From Blastocystis hominis (lineage: Eukaryota > Sar > Bigyra > Opalinata > Blastocystidae), in NCBI RefSeq assembly GCF_000151665.1, contig NW_013171823.1, positions 124,001-188,000 of the forward strand: a stretch of DNA of 64,000 nt. Direction: 5' to 3'. A program made the translations under genes and the position numbers. A model generated the notes under the pieces. The model ran no database searches and was not told the DNA's origin. It saw only the letters and a program-made list of their open reading frames with translations. Numbering within the stretch: position 1 is the stretch's first letter; every line of letters starts with the position of its first letter. Shown here piece after piece: positions 11,900 to 23,281 of the stretch.

Positions 11900-12431
11900 A
11901 ATACTTTTACGAAAACAAAGCGTAGCAACTAGTAAAATGAGAAACACTCTATTTCCTTCTGAAAGCTGATTTGATTGAAATAACATAATGCTATTTGAAT
12001 CATGAATCGTATATACTAGAATGAAGATTGATTGCAATAAGTGAATGAAAATGGAATATCCAAAATGATACTATTGTTTCATACAATAGCCTGAAAAGAA
12101 TGATAATATATAACAATTGATATTACAAACATCAAAGGAACATAATCGTCACCAAATCTCAATCGATTCGAACCTTTCCATTGTGTCACTATCAGATGCA
12201 ATATTCCTGGTTATTGGTAAATTGGATTTATCATTTGTGAATGGTCAATATGCGATAATCGAGTGAAAGGTGAAAATGGTCAAACAAAGGAAAGGACAAC
12301 CCATATGTTAGAATATATAGAATCCATTCTTATTGTTAAAACATAAATCATTTTCCAATACAACTATTATATGATAATGATAGAATTATGAATTCTTGTA
12401 TACGAATTTGTCTGAAACAATCAGTCATCTA

Positions 12432-12468
12432 TTCATATATATTATATATTATATATTATATATTATGA
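12432..12468. repeat. (TATATTA)n microsatellite
   Basis: About five 7-nt AT units, present only in the left arm. Confidence 0.8.
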
Positions 12469-12550
12469 AATGAGTTGAATCAAAATCAGAGAGTTACTCT
12501 TTCACTGAGAAATGCTTAGCGAGAATGGAGGAAACACCTATCAACTAAAA

Positions 12551-14016
12551 TCAAATCAACCAATCAATACTTGAAATTGATATTGATTGAACAAATTTTG
12601 ATGACTTATTTAGCTTGACCATTTGAAGATTAGGAATATCTAAGTACTAACACCATTCAATAAGGAAAACTACTTTCTAAAGTTATCCAACGACAATATT
12701 TGAAACTGCCTCCTTTAGAATTGATGGATGTAAGATTAGGCAGATCTAAATTACTCAATCATTTCAATCCATTTCATTCATACTGCACATTCTCAATGAA
12801 CATGATGAATCATTTTTCGTTCCTCGAAGTGTACTTTGACCGAGTGTAATGGATTGTAATGATGGAAGATCTATTCAATCATTTCATTCGAATTCATTCA
12901 ATACTTTCGATTATTGTTGATAATGAATCACGGAATGTCCAATAACCTAATGTAATGGATTGTAGATTTGGAAGATCTATGCATCACCCAAATATTCAAT
13001 ATCATATCAATACCTCGAATCACAAATGAACTAGAATAGAAATTGCATGAACCATATTCAAGTATACCAATTTGAATGAATTGTAATTGTGGTAGATTCT
13101 TCAATTCAAAGTCTCCAGCAAAATCACTGAAACTGTATCGATCAATTTCTATCGATTCCAATGATTCACAATTCAATATGTGGAATGATTTCGATTTGTT
13201 GTTTCCATACCAATATTTATTCTGAGTGAATGAATTGATTCCGATTTTGATAGTTTTCAATCGATTCAATCCATCGATTTTAAATGTTTGTACTGATTCA
13301 AAACAATGATTCCCGATTTCGATTGATTCCAAATTATACAACAATGAAACATCCCAATCAACCAATACACAATTGTCACTCAGTTTCAAATGTTTCATTC
13401 CGGTATTCAGTGGTTTGCTTCCATCTCCTTCATAATCGATATCACTTTCAATTCCATTATACCATTCACATTCATTCACTAATTTACCATATCGATCATA
13501 CACTTTGCCAATTCCAAATCGATTATCATCACACCAATATCCTTCATATTCAATACATCCATTATTATGATAACTCGTTCCATATCCAAATCGTTTCCAA
13601 TTGATCATTATGCCTTTGTACACCAATATTCCATCATCATCATACATTTCACCATATCCAAATGGAATTCCCAACTTGTTTTCTGTCAATACCAAGCCTT
13701 CAAATCGACTTCCATGATCCAAATCCACTATTCCTTCCACTACTTCTATGGATTGTTCTTCATTATATGAAATAGCACCAATTTGATGATTTCCAAACAC
13801 TTTCAACACTTTCTGCTCATTGAGTACAAATCCTTGATTCATGAATACTCCATTATTGAATTGCAATACTACACATTCTCTGTTACTCAAAATGAGTGAA
13901 ATCCAGCCATTTGGTCTCATTTCTTTACCCAAGCATCCCTGCACATTGTGTATGATGGAACTATCAATATGATAGTTACTAATAACAGAATTGACAAAAT
14001 CAGCAATGTTTTGCAT
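12551..14016 (-). CDS. MORN / leucine-rich-repeat protein 2, left copy
   Basis: Starts MQNIADFVNSVISNYHID. MORN-like units follow (FGYGEMYDDDGILVYKG, FGYGTSYHNNGCIEYEGYW, FGIGKVYDRYGKLVNE), then LRR units (YNLESIEIGNHCFESVQTF, NRLKTIKIGINSFTQNKYW, ESLESIEIDRYSFSD). After the long first exon (to about 13,012) the last four repeats are each a separate exon. All begin with bases AT CTx CCx (Asp/Asn-Leu/Ile-Pro) after phase-1 introns of 34-38 nt: DLPNLQSITLGYWTF, DLPSLQSITLGQSTL, DLPNLTSINSKGGSF, NIPNLQMVKLNKSS. Stop TGA at 12551-12553. It is convergent with MORN/LRR gene 1. There is no signal peptide and no enzyme motif. Function unknown; a protein-binding scaffold is the usual inference for such repeats. 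Confidence 0.75.
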
Positions 14017-15208
14017 GGAAATAGGAAGAAATATGGCAAAACCAGGAATCTCAGAACAAGATCTATTTCATTATTTCTTGATAAAACCAATATTATACAC
14101 CATCATAGTATCACGCTAATTTATTTGGTGTTATACTGTGTAATATTTGATTTAGATCAACAATACTCAACTACCTTACCCATTATGTGAATTTCTTGTT
14201 CCTATTGATCTTTCTATTCCTTTCCATACGATCTTCATAGGTTAGACATCAAAAACAAGCCATTATTGTGTTTTCGTCATCCTCTACTCTTTTCTGTTCA
14301 AAGTACTGTTCTATTAAGTTCAAAATAGGATTGCTTTTCTCTAGTGATATGAATCATTTTGACGGTGTGTCTCACTGTGGTATTTGGTAATCCTAGAAAT
14401 CGAATCTTGTTGGGATGGTATGTTTGTAATAGATCAATCCGAATAATTGCTTAGATGATATGTAGAATATGCAATTCATCCTTTCTATTCACATAAATAG
14501 TATCTTGGTATAGGTTCTCAGCTACATCATTAAACCATTCTCGATTGCTGCGTTGCTCCATTTCATTTATGCATGCTAAAGCAAAACAAAGGACTCGTAC
14601 TAAAATGGCTCGAAGCCAAAAAGCTATCGATAGCTAATTATCTCGTTATCTAACAAAAGTGTGGATTTGAGTATGAGGGATTGAAACGGCTAGTGCTAGA
14701 ATATCGAAGTGAAGGCGTAGGTACTGTATGTGGAGGGAATGTTGGTATACAGTACGTGTAGGAGAGAAGGGAAACACGATTGATTCGATGAAGAATGAAG
14801 AAGAGAACGTAACATTCATTGTGAGGGAGTTCCCGATGTGGTTGATACCGATTCAAACGGAGTGGAGATTTGGGAAGGCGGGAATGGAGAATTGCGAGTT
14901 GAACATAGAAGAGTGCGAGTGGGTGTTGAGAGAAAGGGGAGATAGGGTATAGGAAAGCGTTGTGGTATAGTATGATAGAGAAGCGTAATTCGGTCGGCTT
15001 TTTGTTAGTAAGTTTGAAAATACCGCTTTGTATAGGAAAAGAATGGAATGAGTGTTTGTTTGGAATCTTTTCTTGTTACATGATAGTAGAGCTAGAATCA
15101 GTATGATTCTGAGTTGCCATGCTCAAAAAACGGAAAGTGTTCAACTCTTGTATGGAAAATACCGAATCGATGTAGAAGTGTGGCAATACACGTAAATTAT
15201 CGTTTATA
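14017..15208. other. AT-rich spacer with small conserved ORFs
   Basis: No firm gene. On the minus strand 14298-14561 starts MEQRSNREWFNDVAENLY and continues RFLGLPNTTVRHTVKM. It is interrupted by one in-frame TAA near 14,455 that is also present in the right arm, and no GT-AG intron cleanly removes it. Another ORF is listed separately at 14728-14952. The rest is AT-rich without structure I can name. Confidence 0.5.
14728..14952 (+). CDS. Small ORF conserved in both arms (74 codons)
   Basis: Starts MWRECWYTVRVGEKGNTID and ends VLRERGDRV then TAG. The mirror copy keeps the frame open although it carries an extra 21 bp that duplicate seven residues (KCELNIE). An in-frame repeat change with no stop is mild support for coding. 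The opposite strand is also open (68 codons), so strand and reality are unproven. No family is recognised. Confidence 0.3.
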   Translation: MWRECWYTVRVGEKGNTIDSMKNEEENVTFIVREFPMWLIPIQTEWRFGKAGMENCELNIEECEWVLRERGDRV

Positions 15209-15445
15209 TCATGCATAATTACGAACAAAATACGCATGAGAAAAAAGAGTGGTTACAGGTCTATCGAATATATTTTCTCTACGAAGAGGAGTTAATACAT
15301 ATAAAAAAGCGAATTGATTGAAGAAACAAAAGTGTTCAAACACATTCAGTTTCATGATTCTTGATATTCCAAATGGATAGAACAAGAATAGTTCTTTAAC
15401 GTTAAATAGTATTCGAGCCAAAGTAAGACTGGAACTGGAAGTCAT
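15209..15445 (-). CDS. Small ORF conserved in both arms (78 codons)
   Basis: Starts MTSSSSLTLARILFNVKELF and ends HAYFVRNYA then stop. The mirror copy is the same length with only three residue changes (V/A, P/L, V/L) and no indel. The middle is hydrophobic and aromatic. No family is recognised and no end octamer follows closely, so this may be a chance frame kept by overall arm identity. Confidence 0.3.
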   Translation of the reverse strand: MTSSSSLTLARILFNVKELFLFYPFGISRIMKLNVFEHFCFFNQFAFLYVLTPLRRENIFDRPVTTLFSHAYFVRNYA

Positions 15446-15636
15446 CGTTTTTTGAGGATTATTACCTTTACAGATATGTTCGTAATAACCATCTACACGT
15501 ATTTGTGTAAATATCTAAAGAAGGTGCGATTATCGTGATCGATTGTTTGTTGGCCTAGACTACTCATACATATTCCAAATGATTCCCCATATTTCATACA
15601 TTCACAAAATCGACAGATCTTTAGCTTTCCTATTTA

Positions 15637-15649
15637 TTCCAGAATGTTC
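15637..15649 (+). promoter_or_regulatory. Heat-shock element upstream of HSP20 (left)
   Basis: TTCcaGAAtgTTC is a perfect three-unit nTTCnnGAAnnTTCn array, the canonical heat-shock-factor site. It lies 89 bp upstream of the HSP20 ATG, and the same array stands before the right-arm copy. This suggests classical HSF control. Confidence 0.7.
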
Positions 15650-15737
15650 GATAGAACTCTGGATCTTTTTGGAATCGTTTCGTTCTTTGTCATAATTTAT
15701 TTATTTGATTGATTTACCTAAGTGGGTGATAGTGATA

Positions 15738-16193
15738 ATGAGCATTATATTCCGTGATCCTTTCTTTGATAACTTTGATGATCTGCTGGTTTCGACCTTC
15801 CCTAAGCAGCATGACTTGGATTCTTGGTTCGGTGATGGAATCCGTCGTGATGTGATTACTCCGTTCAGTGGATTTGGCCGAATGGACATGAAGGAGAACG
15901 AGAAGGAGTATGAAATGAGTGTGGATCTGCCTGGAATGGACAAGAGTGAAATCAAGATGCATGTGGAAGACAATGGACTTGTGATTGAAGGAGAGAGAAA
16001 GAGTGAGAAGAAGGAAGAGAAGGACAAGTGCCATTTCTGTGAGCGCCACTTCGGTTCTTTCCATCGTGAAGTATCTCTTCCGAAGAATGCGAATGTGGAT
16101 GGAATAAACGCGATGTATGAAAATGGAGTTCTGAAGGTAGTGATTCCCAAAAAGGAAGAAAGCGCCCAGAAGAAACAGATTTGCGTGAACTAA
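15738..16193 (+). CDS. Small heat-shock protein, HSP20 family (left copy)
   Basis: An ATP-independent holdase chaperone that keeps unfolding proteins soluble. It is one exon of 151 codons, starting MSIIFRDPFFDNFDDLLVST at 15738. The alpha-crystallin domain covers about residues 50-140: YEMSVDLPGMDKSEIKMHVE, then LVIEGERKSE, FGSFHREVSLPKNANVDGI and the closing strand YENGVLKVVIPKKEE. It ends KKQICVN then TAA. The N-terminal WF/DPFF stretch is typical of cytosolic sHSPs; there is no targeting signal. An insert with two Cys (KCHFCERHF) sits in the loop where most relatives have a short turn. A heat-shock element lies 89 bp upstream. Confidence 0.93.
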   Translation: MSIIFRDPFFDNFDDLLVSTFPKQHDLDSWFGDGIRRDVITPFSGFGRMDMKENEKEYEMSVDLPGMDKSEIKMHVEDNGLVIEGERKSEKKEEKDKCHFCERHFGSFHREVSLPKNANVDGINAMYENGVLKVVIPKKEESAQKKQICVN

Positions 16194-16233
16194 GTGACAT
16201 GACGTGATGTGATGTGATGTGATATTGATTGAT

Positions 16234-16241
16234 TGTTTGTT
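16234..16241 (+). terminator. TGTTTGTT end signal of HSP20 (left)
   Basis: A perfect octamer 40 nt past the TAA, after a GTGAT-repeat stretch. Confidence 0.7.
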
Positions 16242-17214
16242 TGTAAACTAACTAAAACTAAATGGAATTGTATTATCCTTACCAAACTAGGAATGAGCTG
16301 TTAATATTGAATCATCCCCTTTTGCTTTGTAAGAAGGAATTATGTAGTTTGAAAGATACTCTGTCTGTCTGTTGAGACTGAAGACAATCAAATAAAGATC
16401 CAATCTCTTTTCAAGAGAATTAACTCAAACAACTACAAATAGAAGTTATTCTGTATCATTATTGACTCCTATGAATCATGTCTACAGAATCACGACATAA
16501 GCAACATTTGAATATCCTTTTGATGTGAACAATAATGATTCAGTATGATCGTTTGAGGTATATTGCATAATATTCATTTGTGAGATAATATGAAGATTCG
16601 CAATGATCGATGATTTTGACCAAGTATCTTCAAGTTGTGTCAGATTTCTCGATTTTCTAGAATGAGAGCACATTACAGGATGGTACGAATAGTGAAAGAT
16701 ATATTATTCTTTGCCCTTAGTACCAGAAGTCTATAATTATAGCAATAGAGTATTGGAATTTGGATATATTCTAATCTATCTATCTATCTATCTATCACTC
16801 TATACATACATACATATTCCTAATATCAGTGACTTTGAGAGAGTAATCGAGATATCAAATCGGACCTAAATGAGTGTCAATCACTTCGATGGTGTCTGAT
16901 ATTGATGTACAATGAACACAGATCATTCTGTTGCTCTAATCTACACAAAAATACAAAACGGACATTCATTCTGCTTGTGATTTATGAATTGTTTGGAATC
17001 ACAGTCATTGTTTGTTCATATTCTATGCGTGTTCGATACAATCCTTCTTAGATCAAATAATGAGAGAAAGCAAACAAGCAAACAAGCAAATAAATAAATA
17101 AATATAAGAGGCAATATTAATAGTGGTGAAACAATCACTAAAGAATCGGAAGAAGCTATAAGTATAGAAGAATGGATCAGCTACAAAAATTCACCTCCAT
17201 TCGAATCACTTTCA
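16242..17214. other. AT-rich spacer between convergent HSP20 and CCT3
   Basis: No gene that I can support; a 63-codon frame at 16482-16673 has no other backing. It holds a (CTAT)5 tract at about 16,775-16,794 (four units in the right arm) and AAACAAGC/AAATA repeats at about 17,074-17,105. Confidence 0.6.
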
Positions 17215-17222
17215 AACAAACA
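17215..17222 (-). terminator. TGTTTGTT end signal of CCT3 (left)
   Basis: A perfect octamer on the minus strand 61 nt past the CCT3 TGA. Confidence 0.7.
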
Positions 17223-17283
17223 TTATAAAAACGTCCAATTCTTTACCCAAATTCAACCTTTTTCATTTCTTTTCATTCCATTT

Positions 17284-19036
17284 TCACTTTCCGTTCTGCA
17301 TTCCCGACACAATATCATCAATCCGCAGCAGCATGCATGCCGATTCGATGGCGGTTTTGATGGTCTGGGTCTTGACCTGGAACGTGTCCCACACTCCCAA
17401 CTCGCGCATATCCGCGATGGTTCCCTTCACTCCGTCCACTCCCAGGAACGTTCCTTCTCCCTCCGCCTTGCAATGCTCCGCCTACGCGTCGTCCGCTCTC
17501 CTCTCTCCTACTCGCAGCTTCGTGATCACTCGGATCGTATCCGCTCCGCAGTTCTGGCACAGCGTGCGCGGGATGATTTCCATCGCCTGGCCCACCGCGC
17601 TCAGCGGCAGCGCGTCCACGCCGCCCTCGCGCTTCGCCTCCGCCTGCAGTCTGCACGCGATCTCCATCTCTGTCGCACCGCCGCCGGGCAATAACCGCGG
17701 GTCCTGCGCCACATTGCGCGCCACCTGCATCGCGTCCTGCAGATTCCGCTCGATTTCGTTGAGCGCGTCGCGCGAGCCGCCGCGCAGCAGCACGGAGCAG
17801 GCCTTCGGCGCCTCGCAGTCCTCGATGAACGCGAAGTACTCATCGCCGATCTGACGCACCTCGAAGAGCCCGCAGCGCGTTCCCACGTCGCTCTCCGTCA
17901 GTTCGTCGGGACGATGCACGATCGTCGCGCCCGTCGCGCGCGCCAGACGGTTGTTGTCGCTCTTCCGCACGCGCCGCAGCGCCGAGACGTTCGCCTTCTG
18001 CAGGTAGTGCTGCGCCAGGTCGGAAATGCCCTTCTCCGTGATCACCAAATCGGGCTTGAGCGACAGAATCGCGTCGCACATCTCCTTCACGGCTTCTTCT
18101 TCTTGTTTCAGAGCGCGGTCCCACGCATCCGCTTCGTGGATCTCCAGACTCGCCACCGATTCCGCCTTCACGTATTCCAGCGAGCAGTCCAGCAGAACGA
18201 TGCGCGGATGCTCGATTTTGCGACGCATCGACGCGTGCGTCACGTCCTTGTTCAGCATCACGCCGCGAATCACGCGGCTCTCGCTCAGCTCCCCGCCGGG
18301 AATCTTCTCCACGCGCACGTACCGCTTCAGATCGATCTCGTTCGTCTTCTCGTCCAGAACCGTCAGCACGCTGTCCAGCGCCAGTCCGCTCTAACGCAAT
18401 CACCGCCATCCACCACAAGCTACGATCAAATCGCCGAACCGACTGCTGAACTTCGTCCCGATCGCGCTGTCCAGAAGTTTCATCATCATCGAACGGTCCT
18501 GGATGTCGATGGGGGTCGCGATCTCTTCGCAGATGTGGAGGGCGGATTCCAACGCCTTGTAGTATGCACGAACGATCACGGTGGGATGAATGTTCCCAGA
18601 AATAAACGGCTCCGCAGAAACCAGCATCTCACCCGCTACACCCATCGCATACTACCACCAATCATACCCAATATGATCACAGATGTCGTTCCATCGCCGA
18701 CTTCCTCGTCCTGGGTTCGACTCAACTCAATCATACTCTTTGCAGCAGGATGAGACACATCAACTTCCCGTAGAATGCTGTTGCCATCGTTTGTTAAAAG
18801 AATGCCTCCCATGGGATCCAGAAGCATCTTGAGCATGGAACGAGGTCCAAGTGTGGTTCGGATAATATCAGCAACTGCCTAATAATGAGTTTACTTCAAT
18901 AACGCATCGCCTACCTTGGCAGCTTGAATGTTTCCCAACTGTACCTTTCGTCCACTTTCACGTTTCGTATTCTGATCTAGAAAGTATGTGGAGTAATATT
19001 GCAAAAGCTACTTAAAACTAAAACGGGGACTTGCAT
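17284..19036 (-). CDS. CCT3: TCP-1 chaperonin subunit gamma, left copy
   Basis: CCT3 is one of eight subunits of the cytosolic chaperonin ring that folds actin, tubulin and other clients with ATP. MQVPVLVL, a 35-nt intron, then NQNTKRESGRKVQLGNIQAA reproduces the family start. Group II motifs follow: TLGPRSMLKMLLDPMGGI, ILLTNDGNSILRE, SRTQDEEVGDGTTSVII, ITEKGISDLAQHYL and LLPGGGATEMEIACRL. The end is SGMQNGK then TGA at 17284-17286. Full length, with all frame shifts explained by short introns. The differences from the right copy that I noticed are synonymous, so both look functional. The divergent upstream neighbour is cullin. Confidence 0.95.
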
Positions 19037-19244
19037 GAGTAAAACAAATAATGTGGATGAATATAGAAATGTATTAAGTTTGAATTAGTAAATGTATGAG
19101 GGTATAATAATGAGGAGAATGAGTGAAAAGGACTTGGAAAGTGGAACTCAGGACATATGTACTTGTTCTATACAAGAATATAAAATAAGAATGATAAGAA
19201 AAAGAAGAAGGAGAAGGAGAAGAAGTATTTCTAATGACCCAAGT

Positions 19245-19477
19245 CAAGAACTATTATTGTCAGAAGACCTTGGTAAATAATCTCTTTGCTTTAAAGGAAT
19301 ACTTTAGTTCTTAAATGATAGTTTGGAGATAGTCATATGATTATAGCTTCTCTTTGAACTTCTCCCCTAAACGGCTATACTACATGTTACGCTACACTCT
19401 GGAGCAGCAATCCTTATGAAATACTAAAGAGGTGTTAACAAACTTTGATAGGGATGTTTATATTTCTTTATTAGCGA
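19245..19477. promoter_or_regulatory. Inter-ATG region after the duplication edge
   Basis: This 233-bp stretch links the duplication edge to the cullin ATG; CCT3 and cullin start codons are 441 bp apart and divergent. The edge at 19244 lies 208 bp upstream of the CCT3 ATG, so each CCT3 copy keeps the same proximal promoter but has a different distal one. Confidence 0.5.
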
Positions 19478-22142
19478 ATGTCGTGCGATTCTTCTGCTAC
19501 AGGAGGAGCTGAGGGCGTGTTTCAACAAATTCACCAATCAGTTCTGAAGCCTATGTTAGATCAATACTCAACTTGGGATTGTCATCCAGTAGAACAGCCA
19601 TTGTCATGCAACGTTTATTTACACAACTATAAGTATGAATTATGATGATTCGTGACATGTAGTCTACTATATAAACTGTTTACGGAAAGGAATACAAGCA
19701 ATGATGTATACCAGGAGGCAATTTATCGACAAACAAAAGAAGTAAGAGATAGTGCTTTTCTGTAAAAGTAGGTAATTAAAGCCTTTTATTATAAATTGGA
19801 AAGCGATTTACCTTCACCTAACATTGATCAAAATATAATGGAATTGCTTTGCTGTAAATGGGAAGAAATGAAGTCGATCATAAAAGTGGTAAATCTGATT
19901 CTTCTCTATGTTGTAATTGTTAATTGCTTGAGGTTTTATGCAAATAGGAAAAAAACTTTGTGTCTCGAACCGGTCAGAAGCATATGGACTCAGAGATCAA
20001 GAAATATTTTGTAAAAACAGTGTATAAATCTCTCTCCCTCCCGGTCCGTAATTCTGTTCGCTTCACTATAAAAAACTACCGAGGTGGAAGACACGATAGC
20101 TTTTCTCCGTGTGTTGCCCAGTGTATTCAAATTATTTCGGAGTGCGAAAAGATAAAGCCAACGAGCCCCACTCCTTTTGAGGTATTGCCTTCACGAGTCT
20201 TTTCATCAGCATGATCTCATCCTCGATGCGAAGCGATATTACGATAGTGTCCGTCTCTCTTTGTCGTCCATCCACCAGATTCTCTCTTCTCTCGACTCTA
20301 CCTTCGCTCTCGAAGCCGAAATCAGCACGACATTCGGCGTTTCGTCGATCACCGAAGATCTCCAAAATACCGCGGTAAACAGCCTTCTATCGAATTCCGT
20401 AATTCCAAAAATCGTCCCCAAATCTAGTTGGAAGGGATCTTGTCTCGCTATCTGTCGAGCATTTTCCCCGACGATCTGGAGACGTTTTATCGCTTGTTTG
20501 TGTATGTGAAACGCGTTAACGGAGGCATTGAAAACTTTTCGGAGCACTTGCAGCGAGAAATTGTGAAATACGGGCGAAAACTCTTTGATCGATATCTTGA
20601 GACCTTTCAGAACACACAGAGAAAGAAACAAACGCTTTGGGAGTACATCAAAACGCTTGCTCATTCCATGTATTGTCTTTACGAGGTTTGCTTTGGTTCC
20701 ACGTTTCTACTTTTTAAGACGATCCAAAAACGGCTTGACGCTTTTCCCGCCTTTTTCCAGGCGCTTTATTCCGCCATCGCCTCCATTTCCGATCTTTCCT
20801 TCGCCGCGGACTACTCCGTCCCCGCGGGAATCGCGGAATACCTCGATCACGCCATTCGCGTGGAGAAGTAGGGAACCGTGGAAACGGTGTGAGGGTAGCA
20901 CGTCGGGTTCCACGTTTTCAGCGCAGCTAACGGAGTTGATTTTTTTGTATTCGAACATCTCGAACAAGGTTCTCCATTCCCGCGGGGAATCGATTGTAGG
21001 ACGAGTTCATGCACCGCTACGACGTGCTTCTGTCGCGCCGCCTGCTGTGTTCGCGCACGACGAATCGCGAGATCGAGCGAAACATCGTGGCTCGCATTCG
21101 CACGAGGTTTTTTTCCTCTTTACAAGGCTCAAACGCAGCACAGGCGTGATGTCGGCGAGTTCGATGGACAGTTTACTCAACGACATGGAGAACACGATGA
21201 GCGGGTAGCTCTTTTTTAGGATCGCTTCGTCTCATTCCCAGCGACTTCACGCATAAAGTCAAGCAGCTCTGCGGCGAACTGCCCTTCGACTTCTACCTGA
21301 ACGTCCTGACGCGTCCGATTTGGCCGCAGCTCCCCGAATCCTGCTTCGAAGAACACGACGAATCCATTCAGTTCCCGCCATCCATGCAGCGAATCATCGA
21401 TTCTTTTAATTCCATCCCCAAAGACTCCGAGCGATCCTATCACTGGTCCTTCGTTCGCGGGTTCATCACCGCGGAAATCGCGCTCTCGTCGCGGACCATC
21501 GAGGTTCAAATGCTACCCGTGCAATTCGCGGTTATTTCCCAATTCCAAGCCGATGAGCGGATTTCCGCGGGACAGCTGCTGGAACGCACGGGAATGAGCG
21601 AGAAACTGCTGCTGCAGACGCTGGACTCGCTGACGAATAGTGTTTTTAATGTGGTTTCCGCGGGGAGAGGCGTGATGTGAAGATTCTGAAGAAGGTGGGC
21701 GGCGAGGCGGAGACGATGCGGATGAGCGATGAATTCCAGTTTAATGAGGAGTTTGCTCCGACGGTGGATCATATCCGGCTACGAGGAGTGAGATGAGGAC
21801 GAGGATGATTTGATGGGTAGCTGTATACGGCGCGAGCGTCCGAGCATGTGCCAACGGAGAAGATAAAATATACGGAGTCGTATAAAGCGGCGATTCATCG
21901 CATTGTGAAGAAGCGAAAGACGGTTCTGATTGCGAAGGTAGGAATTGAAGGAAAGGCAAAGTGACGCTGTAGCTGAAGGAGGACGTGATGAAGGAAATGG
22001 AGCCGTGGAATATGGATGAAACGGTGAGTGATGGAGGGAGATTTTTGATTTGTAGGACTTCGACAAGGCGATGAACTCCCTCTTTGAAAATGACTTTATC
22101 CAGCGTTGTAGTGATGATAATAATTCAGTGGAATTAGCTTAA
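19478..22142 (+). CDS. Cullin family ubiquitin-ligase scaffold
   Basis: Cullins bridge a substrate adaptor at the N terminus and a RING protein at the C terminus. The start MSCDSSATGGAEGVFQQIHQ leads to N-terminal cullin helices such as LLYKLFTERNTSNDVYQEAI and WEEMKSIIKV. The middle contains LWEYIKTLAHSMYCLYE. The C-terminal winged-helix/neddylation region reads AAIHRIVKKRKTVLIAK, LKEDVMKEMEPWNMDET and FENDFIQRCSDDNNSVELA, close to the I-V-R-I-M-K-x-R-K neddylation consensus. The usual terminal Tyr-Leu-Ala is replaced by Val-Glu-Leu-Ala. Many 30-31-nt introns are needed, and the exon near 19,885-19,960 is unsettled. The subtype (CUL1/3/4) cannot be told by eye. Confidence 0.83.
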
Positions 22143-22148
22143 TTTGCC

Positions 22149-22156
22149 TGTTTGTT
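22149..22156 (+). terminator. TGTTTGTT end signal of cullin
   Basis: A perfect octamer 6 nt past the cullin TAA, 85 bp before the VDAC start. Confidence 0.8.
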
Positions 22157-22241
22157 AAGATTATTCTCGTACAGGGGACTTTAGGGGACATATGTGGGTT
22201 CCACGCCCCAATTCTTTTTTCTCAAATTCTAATCAAAAGCC

Positions 22242-23178
22242 ATGTCGAAGCCCGTTTATTTTGATGATTTGTACAAGAAGGCGAAGGGTAGGGGTCGTTG
22301 GTAGTCGTTGTGATCTCCAGATATTCTGAACGACGATTATTTCACTGGATCGAAGCTGGTGATGAAGGTGAAGCATCTTCAGGGAGTTGTTGGTTTTTAG
22401 GGTGTGGTGAAGTGATTTGTTTAGAACTTGACTGCTGAGGGAAAGAGCAGCGGTGGGAAGCCGGTGGTGAGCAAGATTTCTGGTGATTTCAGTCCTTGCA
22501 AGTACTTCACAGTGAAGAAGGTTTCTTTGGACAGTGCGGGTTCGTTGGTGTTCGATGCGGACGTGAATGATTTGGTTCGTAACACGACGTTTACGCTTCG
22601 GTGTGTTGTTGTGTGTTGTGTTGATGTTCAGGAGTTCGAAGCGCATGAGCGATAGCGGTATAGAGAAGGGTTTGTTGGGCGTGAAGGTGTGTGGTGAGCG
22701 CGGCGCTTTGGATTGCAGCGTGGACGCGTGTTCGGGTCGCGCGAGCTGCAGCGCGGTTGTGAGCGCGGGTGCGCGCGCGCTGGTGGGAGCGAAGGTGCAG
22801 AGCGCGGAGACGGGCGTGAGCGTGGAGTGCGGTGGTTCGTTCCGCGGGGAATGGTACGAAATGGCGGGAGTGTGGAGTTCCGCGGGGAAGAAGGGAACTG
22901 TGGGCGTGTGGGCGAAGACGGGCGCGTCGACGCGCGTGGGCGCGGTGTGGGAGGTGCGCTCGATGCGCTCGATGCCCCGCGGGGCGGTGGGCGTGGTGTC
23001 GAGTCTGAACGATGCGACGGAGATCCGCGGGAAAGTGAGCGAAAGCGGCGTGGTGAGCGGGGCGGTGAAGGCGACGGTGAACAAAAAACTGAGCCTGCTG
23101 GCGAGCGCGGAAGTGGACGCAGCCCATCTGGAAGGAGGAAACCACAAGCTGGGACTCGGACTCGAATTCATTTTCTAA
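22242..23178 (+). CDS. VDAC: Voltage-dependent anion channel, copy 1
   Basis: A beta-barrel porin of the outer membrane of mitochondria or related organelles that passes metabolites. Start MSKPVYFDDLYKKAK at 22242. Introns of 33, about 39 and 31 nt join DILNDDYFTGSKLVMKV, NLTAEGKSSGGKPVVSK and SSKRMSDSGIEKGLLG. The barrel strands alternate hydrophobic and polar residues. The C terminus GGNHKLGLGLEFIF matches the porin signature end (human VDAC1 ends GGHKLGLGLEF plus two). Length (about 275 residues) fits. A twin of identical genomic length (937 bp), including intron sequence, lies inverted at 53220-54156; I noticed four differences, three of which change residues. No perfect end octamer follows on this strand. 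Confidence 0.92.
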
Positions 23179-23198
23179 GATGTTGTGGTGTGTGTTGC

Positions 23199-23206
23199 AA
23201 CAAACA
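23199..23206 (-). terminator. TGTTTGTT end signal of Derlin
   Basis: A perfect octamer on the minus strand 76 nt past the Derlin TAA and 21 bp from the stop of the convergent VDAC gene. Confidence 0.7.
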
Positions 23207-23281
23207 AGCGAACGAACAACCAATCAATGATAGGAGAAATGGGGAAACGGGGTACAGAACGGGGAAACGGGGAAACGGGAG

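Larger units (their letters stand above)
11548..12550. other. AT-rich spacer between convergent MORN/LRR genes
   Basis: No gene that I can support. A short open frame at 11,680-11,740 (DNVIGKTILIRF) may be a decayed LRR exon of gene 1. It contains a (GGATT)n tract at 11,873-11,899 and a (TATATTA)n tract near 12,432-12,468. The right arm has a shorter pentamer tract, lacks the heptamer tract and lacks about 72 bp corresponding to roughly 12,310-12,385. Confidence 0.6.
11645..19244 (+). repeat. Left arm of a large inverted duplication
   Basis: This 7.6-kb stretch reappears in reverse orientation at 56485-64000. The inner edge is sharp: shared sequence ends at AATGACCCAAGT (19244; 56485 on the other side). 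The outer edge is not reached, since base 64000 still pairs with 11645. Content: tail region of MORN/LRR gene 1, MORN/LRR gene 2, small ORFs, HSP20 and CCT3. Confidence 0.95.

Noticed and set aside
16482-16673. A 63-codon frame present in both arms (also 59052-59243)
   Set aside because: Identity of the arms alone explains its presence twice; there is no end octamer, intron or family similarity.
17482-18418. CCT3 or AlaRS read as a broken pseudogene because the frame shifts
   Set aside because: Every shift is explained by a 29-36-nt GT-AG intron that restores a conserved protein, so these are ordinary genes.
19092-19280. A 62-codon frame with an Arg run crossing the duplication edge
   Set aside because: It crosses the breakpoint, so its end differs in the other arm, and it overlaps the presumed CCT3 promoter. 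The Arg run comes from AGA/AGG repeats.
22233-23171. A 312-codon open frame antisense to VDAC copy 1, repeated at 53227-54186
   Set aside because: It is open in both places only because the two VDAC genes are nearly identical and GC-rich. Its composition (Arg, His, Ala, Pro) is that of an antisense shadow, while the sense strand encodes an intact porin.
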